Shown here: positions 30,132-35,994 of the stretch, piece after piece
Position numbering within the stretch: the first letter of the stretch is position 1
How the letters are laid out: the number at the start of each line of letters is the position of its first letter
Virus record (IMG/VR): IMGVR_UViG_3300009285_000365
Span: 1 to 41,179 of that record
DNA: 41,179 nt
Reading direction: 5' to 3' (one strand)
DNA from: a virus
Made by a program: the position numbers and the translations under genes
The notes under the pieces: generated by a model
Database searches by the model: none
Seen by the model: only the letters and a program-made list of their open reading frames with translations
Told to the model about the DNA's origin: nothing

Positions 30132-30679
30132 AGCACACCCCACTGGTCAGCCATAGCTGCGGCAATGCCTGGATATGTCCGACTGCGTTCCTTCCAGCGG
30201 TCAGGTCCAGGTGGCACCCGGTGTATTCTATCGGCGCGCCCATCCACAATATCAGTCGGCTTTAGTGGTATCAAATTCTTTAACCATAAACATGTCGCCT
30301 TTGTCTCGCCATGCCCGAATTGCCACGGCTGGATAATCTGGTCAGGCTTGCGGATTGCTTTAGATAACTTTCCAATAGGGTTCTCGATAGCGATACACTC
30401 AATCGGCGCAGCCATCAGCAGGCGCACAAACTCGATAGCCTCTGCCTGCTCCTGTTGCCTGCCAGCCCACCACCGCGCACCGCTGGAGGCCAGGTATGTG
30501 CAGGGCGGGTGTGCTATCATCAAATCCCAGCCCCAATCCAGCACGTCGCGCACATCTCCGCGGTAGTGTCTGCCTGGCGTCTCGGACGGTAGCAGGTCAC
30601 ACGACATAGCTTCATGGCCGGCGTCTGTAAACGCATCACGCACAACGCCACTAAACTCGCAGGCTATAAGTACATTCAC
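30128..30679 (-). CDS. C5-cytosine methyltransferase-like protein
   Basis: A 183-residue protein with a Rossmann start VLIACEFSGVVRDAFTDAGH, SCDLLPSETPG, the catalytic-like loop IAHPPCTYLASSGARWW (HPPC 57-60, cf. PPC of C5 methylases) and CIAIENPIGKLSK (IEN 98-100, cf. ENV). It lacks the large target-recognition domain, so it is half the size of a normal DNA C5-methylase. Proteins of this shape are frequent in phages and may methylate or otherwise modify pyrimidines of DNA or nucleotides. Neighbours are a radical SAM protein and a deoxyribosyltransferase-like protein. Confidence 0.6.
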   Translation of the reverse strand: MNVLIACEFSGVVRDAFTDAGHEAMSCDLLPSETPGRHYRGDVRDVLDWGWDLMIAHPPCTYLASSGARWWAGRQQEQAEAIEFVRLLMAAPIECIAIENPIGKLSKAIRKPDQIIQPWQFGHGETKATCLWLKNLIPLKPTDIVDGRADRIHRVPPGPDRWKERSRTYPGIAAAMADQWGVL

Positions 30680-30683
30680 GCCT

Positions 30684-30926
30684 TCACCTCTCCACCTTCC
30701 TCAACACTTCCGCCAGCAACGCCTCGCCGCGTTCCCTGCGCTCCTGCCTGCGCTTGCGCTCATATTCCAACTTCTGCTCACGGTGTTTGGCGTAGTAGCG
30801 GCGGGAGTATTCGCGGGCGAGTATGCGGCGTTCCTCGGCATTGCGCCGGTAGTATGTGCGCTGATACTGGCGTATCAATTCAGGGTTATTCTTTCTCCAC
30901 TCGCGGGCATAGGCGGCGTCGCTCAT
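30684..30926 (-). CDS. Highly basic helical protein with shared LLAEVLRKVER tail
   Basis: An 80-residue protein nearly all helix: MSDAAYAREWRKNNPELIRQ, then RNAEERRILAREYSRRYYAK and a Glu/Arg-rich end. The Y-x-R-x-x-R pattern resembles the basic region beside phage HNH endonucleases, but no HNH motif is present, so it may be a truncated or stand-alone DNA-binding part. The tail is identical to that of the gene at 29373. Overlaps the radical SAM stop (ATGA). Confidence 0.5.
   Translation of the reverse strand: MSDAAYAREWRKNNPELIRQYQRTYYRRNAEERRILAREYSRRYYAKHREQKLEYERKRRQERRERGEALLAEVLRKVER
30688..30720. repeat. 33-bp direct repeat, copy 2
   Basis: Second copy of 29377-29409, again at the 3' end of a minus-strand gene and in the same reading phase. 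The copies are about 1.3 kb apart, so recombination between them would delete the C5-methylase-like gene among others. Confidence 0.9.
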
Positions 30927-31777
30927 GGGTTCACCTCAAATAGCGGTTGTTCTGATTTGCGCGGCTTGTATTCACTAAGCGGCATCGTCCTCCATAGCCA
31001 ACGATTAGCCCAGCGCGCCATGTCATATAACTTTTGCTCTGTCCAGTCATGCCTTACTTGTGGTCGTTTCTCCAATGTGTTCAGCGCCATGATCGGCTGG
31101 CAATGCGGCTCACCACCCCACTCGATAACCTTTAGGATGCGCTCGTGACAGGATGCAATCGGTTCATTCCCGATCAGGACATACACCCGCTTAGATGTGG
31201 CTGGCTCATCCTTGAGTATCGCCATCATCCGGCGCACATCTTCCAGCTCGCCTACTTCGTCAAGCGCAAAGCGCCACGGCCCGCGATTGATTGCCTTCCA
31301 GCGGTGGTATGTATCAGCGTCAAATGTGTGCGGCTCAAATCCGCTATTCGCATCCAGTAGGGGTGTTTCGGTTTCCTGATAGCGCCGGATAATATGCTCC
31401 TGATAATCAACGGGCAGTGCGCTCAGGTTGTTATCGCACAAGATCGGGCGCGGCGTGAAGTCAGGTATCAGGGTAAACGCCTTACCTTCCATTCGTGGCA
31501 CAATGCAGAAGTAGCAACCAACCGGACACCCACGACTGGCAAATGTCGCTTGCGGGTTATGATGCACAACCGCGTCAACGTACCCGCCGATCTGCGCTAT
31601 CCCTTCCAGGTATTTAGGCTTTACCCATACAGCAGGCCCGCCCGCTCGCACTAGATAACCTTGCGCCTTATACCACGCGGCGCGCTGATAAGCCTTCGGT
31701 AGCATCCACGAAAATGCAACCGAGATATAAGCGGTATCGCCATCTATCCAGTCTGCTAATCCGCCTGACCAGCCCAT
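30923..31777 (-). CDS. Radical SAM protein
   Basis: A 284-residue protein with the 4Fe-4S binding motif RGCPVGCYFC (Cys84, Cys88, Cys91; CxxxCxxC) preceded by a short helical region. Other typical parts: LIPDFTPRPILCDNNLSALP, DANSGFEPHTFDADTYHRW and RVYVLIGNEPIASCHERILK, the barrel strands that hold SAM and substrate. It makes a 5'-deoxyadenosyl radical to change an unreactive carbon. In this context, next to a C5-methylase-like and a deoxyribosyltransferase-like protein, a base or nucleotide modification is plausible but unproven. Overlaps the upstream gene by 22 bases. Confidence 0.75.
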   Translation of the reverse strand: MGWSGGLADWIDGDTAYISVAFSWMLPKAYQRAAWYKAQGYLVRAGGPAVWVKPKYLEGIAQIGGYVDAVVHHNPQATFASRGCPVGCYFCIVPRMEGKAFTLIPDFTPRPILCDNNLSALPVDYQEHIIRRYQETETPLLDANSGFEPHTFDADTYHRWKAINRGPWRFALDEVGELEDVRRMMAILKDEPATSKRVYVLIGNEPIASCHERILKVIEWGGEPHCQPIMALNTLEKRPQVRHDWTEQKLYDMARWANRWLWRTMPLSEYKPRKSEQPLFEVNP

Positions 31778-32100
31778 TCCATCACCATATTTTGAAACGA
31801 CTTACCTTCTGTCGCGGGCGGCAAAGAGATAGGTATAACCTTCTTATCCAGCGCAAACGCCATACCCAGGTCAAATAAACTCCCTTGACTCTTGCCGTCC
31901 CAATAGAAAAATACAACGTCAGCCTTACTGATTGCCGCAAGATTATCGCGGCAAATTCTCAGACCTGTTGTATCGTCCTGATCTGTGTCACGGGGAGGCC
32001 AATGCACCTTGTAGCCTTGTGACTCTAGGTCAGCGACTAGTTCAGCCAATTCGTCTGGGTCATGCCCTCGTACTGGACAAATCAAAAATGCGTCGCTCAT
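31756..32100 (-). CDS. Nucleoside 2-deoxyribosyltransferase-like protein
   Basis: A 114-residue protein from ATG 32100 (ATGA overlap). Seen: FLICPVRGHDPDELAELVAD (residues 5-24), VHWPPRDTDQDD, SKADVVFFYWDGKSQGSLFD (59-78) with the Asp and S-x-G-S nucleotide site, and LGMAFALDKKVIPISLP. This is the core of enzymes that swap or cleave the base of deoxynucleosides; related proteins also bind ADP-ribose-like ligands. It may salvage or prepare nucleotides for modification by the neighbouring genes. Exact activity uncertain. Confidence 0.6.
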   Translation of the reverse strand: MSDAFLICPVRGHDPDELAELVADLESQGYKVHWPPRDTDQDDTTGLRICRDNLAAISKADVVFFYWDGKSQGSLFDLGMAFALDKKVIPISLPPATEGKSFQNMVMEWAGQAD

Positions 32101-32297
32101 CCCTGCACGTCCTTCGTCTCGCGCCACGCCCGCAGCGCCGTCTTGGTGTCCTCGATAATGTCCCACGTCAAGCCAGGGAATAGCGCAAGCTGGCGCTTCA
32201 TTTCGTCCAGTAACATCGCGGCATGGGCGCGCTTCTCGGCTGGCAGGTCCGCGACGTACTTAGCCCACAGGCGGTCAGCGATTTCGGCGGCGGTCAT
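32097..32297 (-). CDS. EIADRLWAKY-family small protein (paralogue 2)
   Basis: A 66-residue protein from ATG 32297. MTAAEIADRLWAKYVADLPA and TALRAWRETKD match the gene at 29853 at the same positions. It lacks that gene's zinc knuckle. Helical; function unknown. ATGA overlaps at both ends show a coupled string of small genes. Confidence 0.6.
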   Translation of the reverse strand: MTAAEIADRLWAKYVADLPAEKRAHAAMLLDEMKRQLALFPGLTWDIIEDTKTALRAWRETKDVQG

Positions 32298-32578
32298 TTG
32301 GCACGCTCCGCACACTCGGGGCAAACAATCTTCTTGTCAGGAACAAACGCCCACCCCTCCGCCCTCACAATAGATATAAACTCATCGTCAGATGGTGGGT
32401 GTGTCTTACCCGCAACGCCAATAGATAGGTCACAAGTCGGACAGTCAATCCATGCATCTACGTTGTGCATATCAATCGACCATTTCGTAGCATACGACGC
32501 CTGAAACGCTACCTCTCGATTACGCTCAACGATGATAGTAAATTTGCCCGTAGCATCTAGTTTTTTTGTGAGTCTCAT
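32294..32578 (-). CDS. Small zinc-ribbon protein
   Basis: A 94-residue protein from ATG 32578, which overlaps the preceding stop (ATGA); longer upstream sequence is a shadow frame. Seen: beta start TKKLDATGKFTIIVERNREV, then CPTC (~46-49) and CPEC (~86-89), the two halves of a zinc ribbon around a 36-residue insertion. Not assigned to a family. Confidence 0.55.
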   Translation of the reverse strand: MRLTKKLDATGKFTIIVERNREVAFQASYATKWSIDMHNVDAWIDCPTCDLSIGVAGKTHPPSDDEFISIVRAEGWAFVPDKKIVCPECAERAK

Positions 32579-32784
32579 TTCGCACTCTCCACGTCCCACG
32601 GGACGATAGGCGCCGCGCCAGCGTGTTCGTACTCCACCGCCTCGCGCCGCTGGCATACCGCGCAGCCAGCCTTGTGCGACTGCCAATCTATCAGCGCCGC
32701 CGCCCGCACTCGCCCGCTGGGTAGCCCAGCGTAGCGCGCCCATAGCCGCTGACCTTCCTTGCATCGTTCCGGTATGATACGCAT
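32575..32784 (-). CDS. Small protein with CxxC pair
   Basis: A 69-residue protein (MRIIPERCKEGQRLWARYAG) with CAVCQRREAVEYEHAG near residues 41-56. The G-Q-R-L-W-A-R-Y start and single cysteine pair suggest a small helical zinc protein. Not recognised. Confidence 0.5.
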   Translation of the reverse strand: MRIIPERCKEGQRLWARYAGLPSGRVRAAALIDWQSHKAGCAVCQRREAVEYEHAGAAPIVPWDVESAK

Positions 32785-32789
32785 TTTAT

Positions 32790-33038
32790 TTAGCCCTCCT
32801 CCGGATCACCGTCATACTGTTCGCGGATATAATCAACCACCCACTTGATAGGGCAATTGTTGAACAGCCACACGTCAACCGCCATCGGGAAGTTGGTTAT
32901 CGGGTGTTCGTTGCCATCGTTCCACTCGTCGTACCACTCGTAAAAGTAGCGTAGTATCTCCGGCTTGTTTTCTTGCGCCCACGCGCGGAACTCGTCGTAC
33001 TGTTCTTTTGTGCCGTAAATCTTGTCTATCGCTGCCAT
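32790..33038 (-). CDS. Conserved phage protein (KIYGTKEQY...ITNFPMAVDVWL type)
   Basis: An 82-residue acidic, aromatic-rich protein: DKIYGTKEQYDEFRAWAQEN, LRYFYEWYDEW and ITNFPMAVDVWLFNNCPIKW. I know this pattern from several phage genomes, without a known role. ATG 33038 overlaps the preceding stop (TAATG) and has GGAGGGC before it. Confidence 0.6.
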   Translation of the reverse strand: MAAIDKIYGTKEQYDEFRAWAQENKPEILRYFYEWYDEWNDGNEHPITNFPMAVDVWLFNNCPIKWVVDYIREQYDGDPEEG

Positions 33039-33283
33039 TATTTAGCCCTCCGTTTCTCCGCTAGAAATATCCCCAACTGTGTCAATAATTCGTATGCCCC
33101 AACCACTCCCCCCGCCGCTGGTATAAACGCGTTCACACACCCATCCAATGTCGCCTGCTCGGATAGTGGTAATTCGGTAAAGACGCCGTAGGATACCTGC
33201 GAGTTGTGCGGTAACTTGTTCTGGAAACTCGATAGGTATTTCGCTATGTATATCGGCGGTGGTACGTCCTCTGCGTCGCTCAA
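33038..33283 (-). CDS. Small phage protein in overlapping frame (TTG start)
   Basis: An 81-residue protein (MSDAEDVPPPIYIAKYLSSF) from TTG 33283 with an excellent AAGGAGG site 6 bases before it. Its stop joins the next gene as TAATG. It lies almost wholly inside the longer gene at 33042 in another frame. Both have reasonable composition, so one may be a relic or both may be made. Function unknown. Confidence 0.5.
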   Translation of the reverse strand: MSDAEDVPPPIYIAKYLSSFQNKLPHNSQVSYGVFTELPLSEQATLDGCVNAFIPAAGGVVGAYELLTQLGIFLAEKRRAK

Positions 33284-33416
33284 CTGTCGCCTCCTTCAAC
33301 GCTATGCACACCGGGCAATCTTCACGGTGCTTGATAATCTCTGCGCGCAGCGCGGCGTCGCGAAACGATAGCCAGAGCTGCACGTACTCGCTAAGGGCGG
33401 CGCATTGGTAGGTCAT
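33042..33416 (-). CDS. Small protein with HREDCPVC knuckle, overlapping another frame
   Basis: A 124-residue protein whose ATG overlaps the preceding stop (ATGA). The first ~45 residues (SEYVQLWLSFRDAALRAEII, KHREDCPVCIALKEA) look genuine: a helix then a CPVC knuckle. From there on the sequence is shared with the TTG gene in another frame, and the second half might be a frame that lost an early stop. Function unknown. Confidence 0.5.
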   Translation of the reverse strand: MTYQCAALSEYVQLWLSFRDAALRAEIIKHREDCPVCIALKEATVERRRGRTTADIHSEIPIEFPEQVTAQLAGILRRLYRITTIRAGDIGWVCERVYTSGGGSGWGIRIIDTVGDISSGETEG

Positions 33417-33802
33417 GCTTGCTTATCCCCCGCCCGCCGCTCGTAGGCGATCCATGAAGTGTTACGGCGCATGTCCGCGTCGCTCACCTCACCGCCCAGG
33501 CTGGCGTTGAATAGGTCCATAGCCTGCCAGTAAACGTCACCGCTCCACGCGGGGATAATTTCCTTCTCGGCGGCATACTGCATGTCCTTGCTGTTCGATA
33601 TGCGCTTACTTGCCTCGCGCAGTTCAGCAACGGACGGGAAGAAGCGGCTGGTGCGGATATGTTCCTCGACCGCGGCGGCCAGCAGCCAGTCGGGAATGTC
33701 GGATAAATTCTTTTCGTAAACGTCAAGCAGTCCATCAGGGTTAGGCGGTTTGAAGTTGGGATATGCGTTAATCAATTGTTGGATTTCATCATGCAGATTC
33801 AT
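33413..33802 (-). CDS. Helicase-loader-like replication protein (G39P type)
   Basis: A 129-residue protein. Seen: an N-terminal helical domain (LINAYPNFKPPNPDGLLDVY, EKNLSDIPDWLLAAAVEEHI, RTSRFFPSVAELREASKR), the pattern of phage SPP1 G39P-like loaders that bring the replicative helicase to the origin. It directly follows the initiator-like gene, with which it overlaps by 14 bases. C-terminal half is less conserved. Family is likely, not certain; DnaD-like helical proteins are an alternative. Confidence 0.55.
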   Translation of the reverse strand: MNLHDEIQQLINAYPNFKPPNPDGLLDVYEKNLSDIPDWLLAAAVEEHIRTSRFFPSVAELREASKRISNSKDMQYAAEKEIIPAWSGDVYWQAMDLFNASLGGEVSDADMRRNTSWIAYERRAGDKQA

Positions 33803-34586
33803 TTTTCATTCTCCTATCAAGGGCTTCCGCAAGCGGGTTGTCAGGCTTGCTGCCGCCGCCGTTGGGCGAAGGTTGTAATCCGCGCTTCTCGCCCAATAGA
33901 TTGATGACTGTGTTGTGGATAGACTTGGGGCCGTTGATGTTGTAGCGTTTATCTCTAAGCACCTGGATAGCGTCCTTCACCAGCTCAGGCGTAGCGCCAA
34001 TCTCAACCAGCCCCCGTATGCCTTCTGTCCAGCGCGGCGCACCGCCCGTCAATTCTGGCAATCCCGAATAAAGTACAAACGCTTCTGATAACTGCCTGAA
34101 TGGTGTTATCGCTTGATTTTCGTCATCCATGTTAAGAACAGATACAGATTCAGATGCATATGCAGATGCATTAACATAGTCATCTACCTTTACCTTTGTC
34201 TGTTCTTTGTCTATAGTTTGTCGGGAGTTAGTCGAGAGTAAATCAATAGGCGGTTGTGGATAGGGTGACTTAGCTTCCTTCTCGGTTCCAGTCTGGTATT
34301 CGTACCATGTCGGGACAAAGAAGTAACCGCGTCCGTTGACGGTATAGCGCCGGATCATGCCCCGCTCAGCGAACCAGTCCATAGCTGCTGATACCATGTG
34401 CAGTGTTACGTCCTCGCGTAGCGGGTACACTTTCGATCTAACCCAGGAGGGGTTATCTATCCCCCGTCCATCACGGCATAGCACCAGCGGCAGCATGAGC
34501 CAGGTAAGCCGCGTGAAGTCGTCGGGCATGTCGTTGATGTCTAGACTTTCGATTGCCTTCACGTATGTTTTTCTAAAGTTGGGCAT
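33789..34586 (-). CDS. Replication initiator-like winged-helix protein
   Basis: A 265-residue protein. N-terminal residues ~5-100 form a winged helix (DDFTRLTWLMLPLVLCRDGR, VRSKVYPLREDVTLHMVSAA, MDWFAERGMIRRYTVNGRGY), found in DnaD-like phage initiators. A Ser/Thr/Asp-rich linker follows (YVNASAYASESVSVLNMDD), then a helical C-terminal domain (LVEIGATPELVKDAIQVLRD) and a basic end. It should bind the phage origin and recruit the helicase loader encoded next. No origin repeat was recognised in the gene. Start joined to the previous gene by TAATG. Confidence 0.65.
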   Translation of the reverse strand: MPNFRKTYVKAIESLDINDMPDDFTRLTWLMLPLVLCRDGRGIDNPSWVRSKVYPLREDVTLHMVSAAMDWFAERGMIRRYTVNGRGYFFVPTWYEYQTGTEKEAKSPYPQPPIDLLSTNSRQTIDKEQTKVKVDDYVNASAYASESVSVLNMDDENQAITPFRQLSEAFVLYSGLPELTGGAPRWTEGIRGLVEIGATPELVKDAIQVLRDKRYNINGPKSIHNTVINLLGEKRGLQPSPNGGGSKPDNPLAEALDRRMKNESA

Positions 34587-34681
34587 TATTTCAATCCCAT
34601 TCTTTTATCCGCGTCCCCAGCCGCCTTGCATATCGCCAGGGTGAACACCATCACTACCACGCCGTAGATTAGCCAGCACAT
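34586..34681 (-). CDS. Tiny membrane protein (31 residues)
   Basis: Found by hand. ATG 34681 overlaps the previous stop (TGATG) and its TAA overlaps the initiator ATG (TAATG). Product MCWLIYGVVVMVFTLAICKA plus a short charged tail: one membrane segment. A GTG one codon upstream is an alternative start. Overlaps on both sides support it; function unknown. Confidence 0.5.
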   Translation of the reverse strand: MCWLIYGVVVMVFTLAICKAAGDADKRMGLK

Positions 34682-34809
34682 CACGGCGCCCACGCGTTCA
34701 GCGACGCGCCTAGCCACAGCAGGCCAGCCATAATCAGGATCATCAACGCAAACAGCGCAATGACTTGCAGCTCGCTAATCCAATCGCCCTTGCTGGGTAT
34801 CTTATTCAT
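34681..34809 (-). CDS. Tiny membrane protein (42 residues)
   Basis: Found by hand. ATG 34809 follows GGAGGACAGC. Product MNKIPSKGDWISELQVIALF, then ALMILIMAGLLWLGASLNAW: a short amphipathic start and one membrane segment. It is coupled to the next tiny protein. They may act together in the host membrane, but this is inference. Confidence 0.55.
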   Translation of the reverse strand: MNKIPSKGDWISELQVIALFALMILIMAGLLWLGASLNAWAP

Positions 34810-34818
34810 GCTGTCCTC

Positions 34819-35199
34819 CTACTTCACGTTACGAATGGATACAGACGGTTCGCCTTCCTTGCGGAATTGTACGATTTCAGGATGCCCCGCCGCGTACCCG
34901 TCCAGGGCTTTGGTATCCCAGGATACGCGCCCCTTCGCCCATACCGCGTGCAGGTATTTACCCTTGATGGAATACCCATGCGCCAGTACAGCATCTTTGA
35001 CTTCGGTGGTCACGGTTGAGATAGCGCCGTTCACCGCTTCCAAGGTAGTAGCTTCCTCCGCGTCAACCTCAGCAAGTTTTGCCTTGATTTCCGGGGTCAT
35101 AATCTGGTCGCGCAATTCGTTGAACTTCATACGAACCACGTCTGCCTGCGCTTGCAGGTCTGCCAATCGGTCTAACTGTTGCTCGATAGTCGTGCTCAT
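34819..35199 (-). CDS. Conserved phage protein with coiled-coil N-terminus (Gam-like plan)
   Basis: A 126-residue protein. N-terminal ~70 residues are a coiled coil (EQQLDRLADLQAQADVVRMK, PEIKAKLAEVDAEEATTLEA). The C-terminal part is a strongly conserved-looking block: VLAHGYSIKGKYLHAVWAKG, RVSWDTKALDGYAAGHPEIV and FRKEGEPSVSIR. The plan resembles host-nuclease inhibitors of the Gam kind, but I do not claim homology. Strong ribosome site (GGGAGG) after a repeated leader element shared with the gene at 28158. Confidence 0.55.
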   Translation of the reverse strand: MSTTIEQQLDRLADLQAQADVVRMKFNELRDQIMTPEIKAKLAEVDAEEATTLEAVNGAISTVTTEVKDAVLAHGYSIKGKYLHAVWAKGRVSWDTKALDGYAAGHPEIVQFRKEGEPSVSIRNVK

Positions 35200-35213
35200 G
35201 TCGTTCCTCCCGT

Positions 35214-35239
35214 TTCTGATTGTTACGAATTTCCGTTAC
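35214..35239 (-). promoter_or_regulatory. Repeated leader element (copy 2)
   Basis: Minus-strand GTAACGGAAATTCGTAAC followed by AATCAGAA, 6 bases before the ribosome site. It matches the element at 28517-28541 except for three changes that weaken the palindrome. Both stand at the same distance before a ribosome site. Confidence 0.45.
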
Positions 35240-35258
35240 TGAACCAAACTGTCACGCG

Positions 35259-35576
35259 TTAGTTTTCGGTGGTGGTGAAAACTATTTGGGCGGCCAGGTT
35301 ACGATCCTGGTTTGATGTTCGCGACCACCAGTACACCGCGACTTCATCAGTCGGCGTCGTATGCTTTATCGGCTCTCCCAGTTTTACAAGCGCAGAGCAA
35401 CCCGCCGGAGGCTTTAGCTTGGAAACTACGAATCTGCATCGTACGCTTCGCACTTTACAGGTGTTACGGTATGCGTGTTCCCACCACGCCGCCGCCCAAG
35501 TGGAGCTGCCGCCATCGAAGGCGGGTATCCTGGCGGCTTGCGCGGCCAGGGCGTCACTGCCAGCCCCGTGTGTCAT
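35259..35576 (-). CDS. Small phage protein of unknown function
   Basis: A 105-residue protein whose ATG overlaps the previous stop (ATGA). Seen: an Ala-rich helical start (SDALAAQAARIPAFDGGSST), a Trp-rich section, three cysteines (TCKVRSVRCRF, PPAGCSAL) and a strand end YWWSRTSNQDRNLAAQIVF. No family recognised. It is followed by a 59-base gap with the repeated leader element. Confidence 0.45.
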   Translation of the reverse strand: MTHGAGSDALAAQAARIPAFDGGSSTWAAAWWEHAYRNTCKVRSVRCRFVVSKLKPPAGCSALVKLGEPIKHTTPTDEVAVYWWSRTSNQDRNLAAQIVFTTTEN

Positions 35577-35791
35577 GCCGTTACCTCGCTCCGCTCTAAC
35601 TCCAACATCTGCCGCAGCACTTCACCGGCCAGCCCGCTACCGTCAATCGCCAACTTGGCCAGGTAGAATAGAACCACATCCAAGTCGTTTGTGATGCGCT
35701 CCCGCCCGGCCAACCGGACAAGCTCATCGCGCTGCCCGTTCACACTGGCGGCAAATACTGTGTCTAACATTAAGTCGATGGATGGTTTCAT
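35573..35791 (-). CDS. Small helical protein, first gene of the leftward array
   Basis: A 72-residue protein from ATG 35791 (MKPSIDLMLDTVFAASVNGQ), chosen because an upstream ATG would run across the divergent control region. Helical throughout (DVVLFYLAKLAIDGSGLAGE, VLRQMLELERSE). A TATTAT box at 35803-35798 would place the transcript start at the ATG itself, so this mRNA could be leaderless. Could be an early regulator; not recognised. Confidence 0.5.
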   Translation of the reverse strand: MKPSIDLMLDTVFAASVNGQRDELVRLAGRERITNDLDVVLFYLAKLAIDGSGLAGEVLRQMLELERSEVTA

Positions 35792-35827
35792 ACCTAGATA
35801 ATACACGAAGTCTACAATAATTGCTAT

Positions 35828-35866
35828 ATGACATTCGTCACTATTTTTCATATTATGGTGTATAAT
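35828..35866 (+). promoter_or_regulatory. Rightward promoter of the HTH-nuclease gene
   Basis: ATGACA (35828-35833), 17 bases, TATTAT (35851-35856); a consensus TATAAT also lies at 35861-35866. Either start would lie at or just before the structured leader. The -35 box is inside the palindromic operator. Confidence 0.6.
35829..35840. promoter_or_regulatory. Palindromic operator TGACATTCGTCA (copy 1)
   Basis: TGAC-ATTC-GTCA overlaps the -35 box of the rightward promoter, the usual place for a repressor site. The matching 18 bases (ATGACATTCGTCACTATT) recur at 36581-36598. Confidence 0.55.
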
Positions 35867-35870
35867 TGGA

Positions 35871-35977
35871 TTGTTCAGGTGTTATAGCAGTTTTTTATTT
35901 GCAGACAAAGCCCTCGTTATTTTGCTTAAACTGCTAACTCCTGAACAAAGTTGCAAAAGCAAAGTAGCGAGGGTTTT
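35871..35977 (+). ncRNA. Pseudoknot-type leader RNA upstream of the HTH-nuclease gene
   Basis: A 21-bp stem (35907-35927 with 35957-35977, three G-U pairs) is followed by TTTTGTTT, so it is terminator-like. Its 29-base loop contains AAACTGCT (35928-35935) and CCTGAACAA (35940-35948), which pair perfectly with AGCAGTTT (35886-35893) and TTGTTCAGG (35871-35879) at the 5' end. The two helices together make a pseudoknot, or two competing folds. Transcription should start right at the first arm. Class unknown; probably controls the gene at 35995. Confidence 0.6.
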
Positions 35978-35994
35978 GTTTACTGGAGGGTACG

